A stretch of 6,845 bases of DNA from the NCBI GenBank assembly GCA_029961005.1, contig JASBVW010000074.1, positions 1 through 6,845 of the forward strand, in the 5' to 3' direction. The stretch comes from Bacillota bacterium. GTDB taxonomy: Bacteria > Bacillota > UBA5301 > JASBVW01. The notes under the pieces were generated by a model. It saw nothing but the letters and a program-made list of their open reading frames with translations, had not been told where the DNA came from and ran no database searches. This document shows positions 6,368 through 6,845 of the stretch, piece after piece (within the stretch, counting starts at the first letter, position 1; every line of letters begins with the position of its first letter). Position numbers and translations under genes: made by a program.

Positions 6368-6379
6368 TCACCTCCTTTC
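6368..6379 (-). promoter_or_regulatory. Strong ribosome binding site of rpsP, overlapping the ffh stop
   Basis: The minus strand reads GAAAGGAGGTGA, complementary to nearly the whole anti-Shine-Dalgarno end of 16S rRNA, with seven bases between GGAGG and the rpsP ATG. The final TGA of this element is the ffh stop codon, so the last ffh codons (E-R-R-stop) double as the ribosome binding site. It is the strongest such site in the window and would support high S16 synthesis. Confidence 0.93.
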
Positions 6380-6845
6380 GCGGTCTGAAAAAAGAGGCAA
6401 AAGGGGAAAGCCCTTGCCTCGAGGTACTTTCTTGCCCCAGCTCCCCAGTTGGCGCAACAATTGCCGGGTCTGCTCGTACTGCTTGAGCAGCTGGTTGACC
6501 TCCTGAACGGTGGTACCGCTGCCCCGGGCTATCCTGCGGCGGCGGCTGCCGTCAATCAAAGCAGGATTCCTTCTCTCTTCCCGCGTCATCGACTGAATAA
6601 TGGCGGTCAAGCGCTTGAGGCTGCGCTCATCGACCGGGGCCTTTTGCCCCGCGCTGCCCGTCCAAGGCCGGGCGGCGCCGGGCAAAAGCCCGACCAGTTC
6701 TTCCAAAGGACCCATTCTGCGGATGGCTTCCAGCTGCGAGAGAAAATCCTCTAAGGTAAACTCCGCTTTCCGCCAGCGCTCTTCCTTCTCCGCCAGCCTC
6801 TCTTGCTCCACCTGGGCCTGCGCCTTTTCGATCAGGGTCAACACG
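6368..6845 (-). CDS. ffh: Signal recognition particle protein Ffh, C-terminal M domain (5' end outside window)
   Basis: Ffh is the SRP GTPase that binds 4.5S/6S RNA and hydrophobic signal sequences and delivers ribosomes to FtsY at the membrane. Only the last 158 codons are present; the NG GTPase domain lies beyond the window edge. The visible part opens at the end of the G domain (VLTLIEKAQ) and contains FTLEDFLSQLEAIRRMGPL, IIQSMTREERRNP and the RNA-binding block RRRRIARGSGTTVQEVNQLL. The signal-sequence-binding part is unusually poor in methionine: only two occur in the visible protein. The segment corresponding to the finger loop reads LLPGAARPW followed by a Gly/Ser/Ala stretch. The C-terminal tail after LLRQLGSWGKK is Gly/Pro/Leu-rich and is encoded over the terminator-like hairpin. 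The stop lies in the rpsP ribosome binding site. Confidence 0.96.
   Translation of the reverse strand, partial: VLTLIEKAQAQVEQERLAEKEERWRKAEFTLEDFLSQLEAIRRMGPLEELVGLLPGAARPWTGSAGQKAPVDERSLKRLTAIIQSMTREERRNPALIDGSRRRRIARGSGTTVQEVNQLLKQYEQTRQLLRQLGSWGKKVPRGKGFPLLPLFSDRERR
6388..6420 (-). terminator. Terminator-like hairpin inside the 3' end of ffh
   Basis: On the minus strand GAGGCAAGGG (6420-6411) pairs with CCCTTTTGCCTC (6405-6394): a 10-bp stem with a two-base T bulge and a 5-nt loop, followed directly by six Ts (6393-6388). This has the form of an intrinsic terminator, though the bulge makes it weaker than the one after rplS. It lies wholly inside ffh coding sequence, ending 17 nt before the stop codon, and 24 nt before the rpsP ATG. 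It may partly terminate ffh transcripts or serve as an attenuator or mRNA processing site. Chance formation from the codons of a Gly/Pro/Leu-rich tail cannot be excluded. Confidence 0.6.

Noticed and set aside
1..6845. Defence system, mobile element, CRISPR array or other novel cassette
   Set aside because: All genes fall into conserved housekeeping families in near-standard order; no transposase, integrase, direct-repeat array or terminal inverted repeats were seen.

Overview
The window is a housekeeping region of a high-GC bacterium. Gene order, strong AGGAGG-type ribosome binding sites and frequent GTG/TTG starts suggest a Firmicute. A GC-rich, possibly thermophilic Clostridia relative (Moorella/Ammonifex/Desulfotomaculum type) is my guess, from gene content and protein style only. 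No mobile element, CRISPR array, tRNA or rRNA was seen.

Right part, minus strand, read from high to low coordinates: the 3' end of ffh (SRP GTPase, M domain), rpsP (S16), khpA (KH-domain RNA-binding protein), rimM (16S processing factor), trmD (tRNA m1G37 methyltransferase) and rplS (L19). This is the classic translation operon. It ends at a strong intrinsic terminator at 4036-3993. A second terminator-like hairpin with six Ts lies inside the last codons of ffh, just before rpsP.

Middle, plus strand: one gene (2928-4001) for a polytopic membrane protein of the lysylphosphatidylglycerol-synthase-TM / flippase-like family. It is convergent with rplS and divergent from rnhB. It sits where many Firmicutes carry rbgA (ylqF), and sometimes lepB, between rplS and rnhB.

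Left part, minus strand: rnhB (RNase HII), yraN (UPF0102 nuclease-like), comM/yifB (AAA+ Mg-chelatase-like helicase) and the 5' end of dprA. All three junctions overlap (32, 4 and 17 nt), so this looks like one tightly coupled DNA-processing/transformation unit.

Together the genes cover protein targeting, ribosome assembly, tRNA modification, RNA-DNA hybrid removal and uptake or recombination of single-stranded DNA. All protein families are known, and I did not find a new system. The points most worth a second look are the hairpin embedded in the ffh end with a possible competing fold, the membrane gene replacing rbgA/lepB, the methionine-poor SRP M domain, and the terminator whose T-tract shares bases with the stop codon of the convergent gene.
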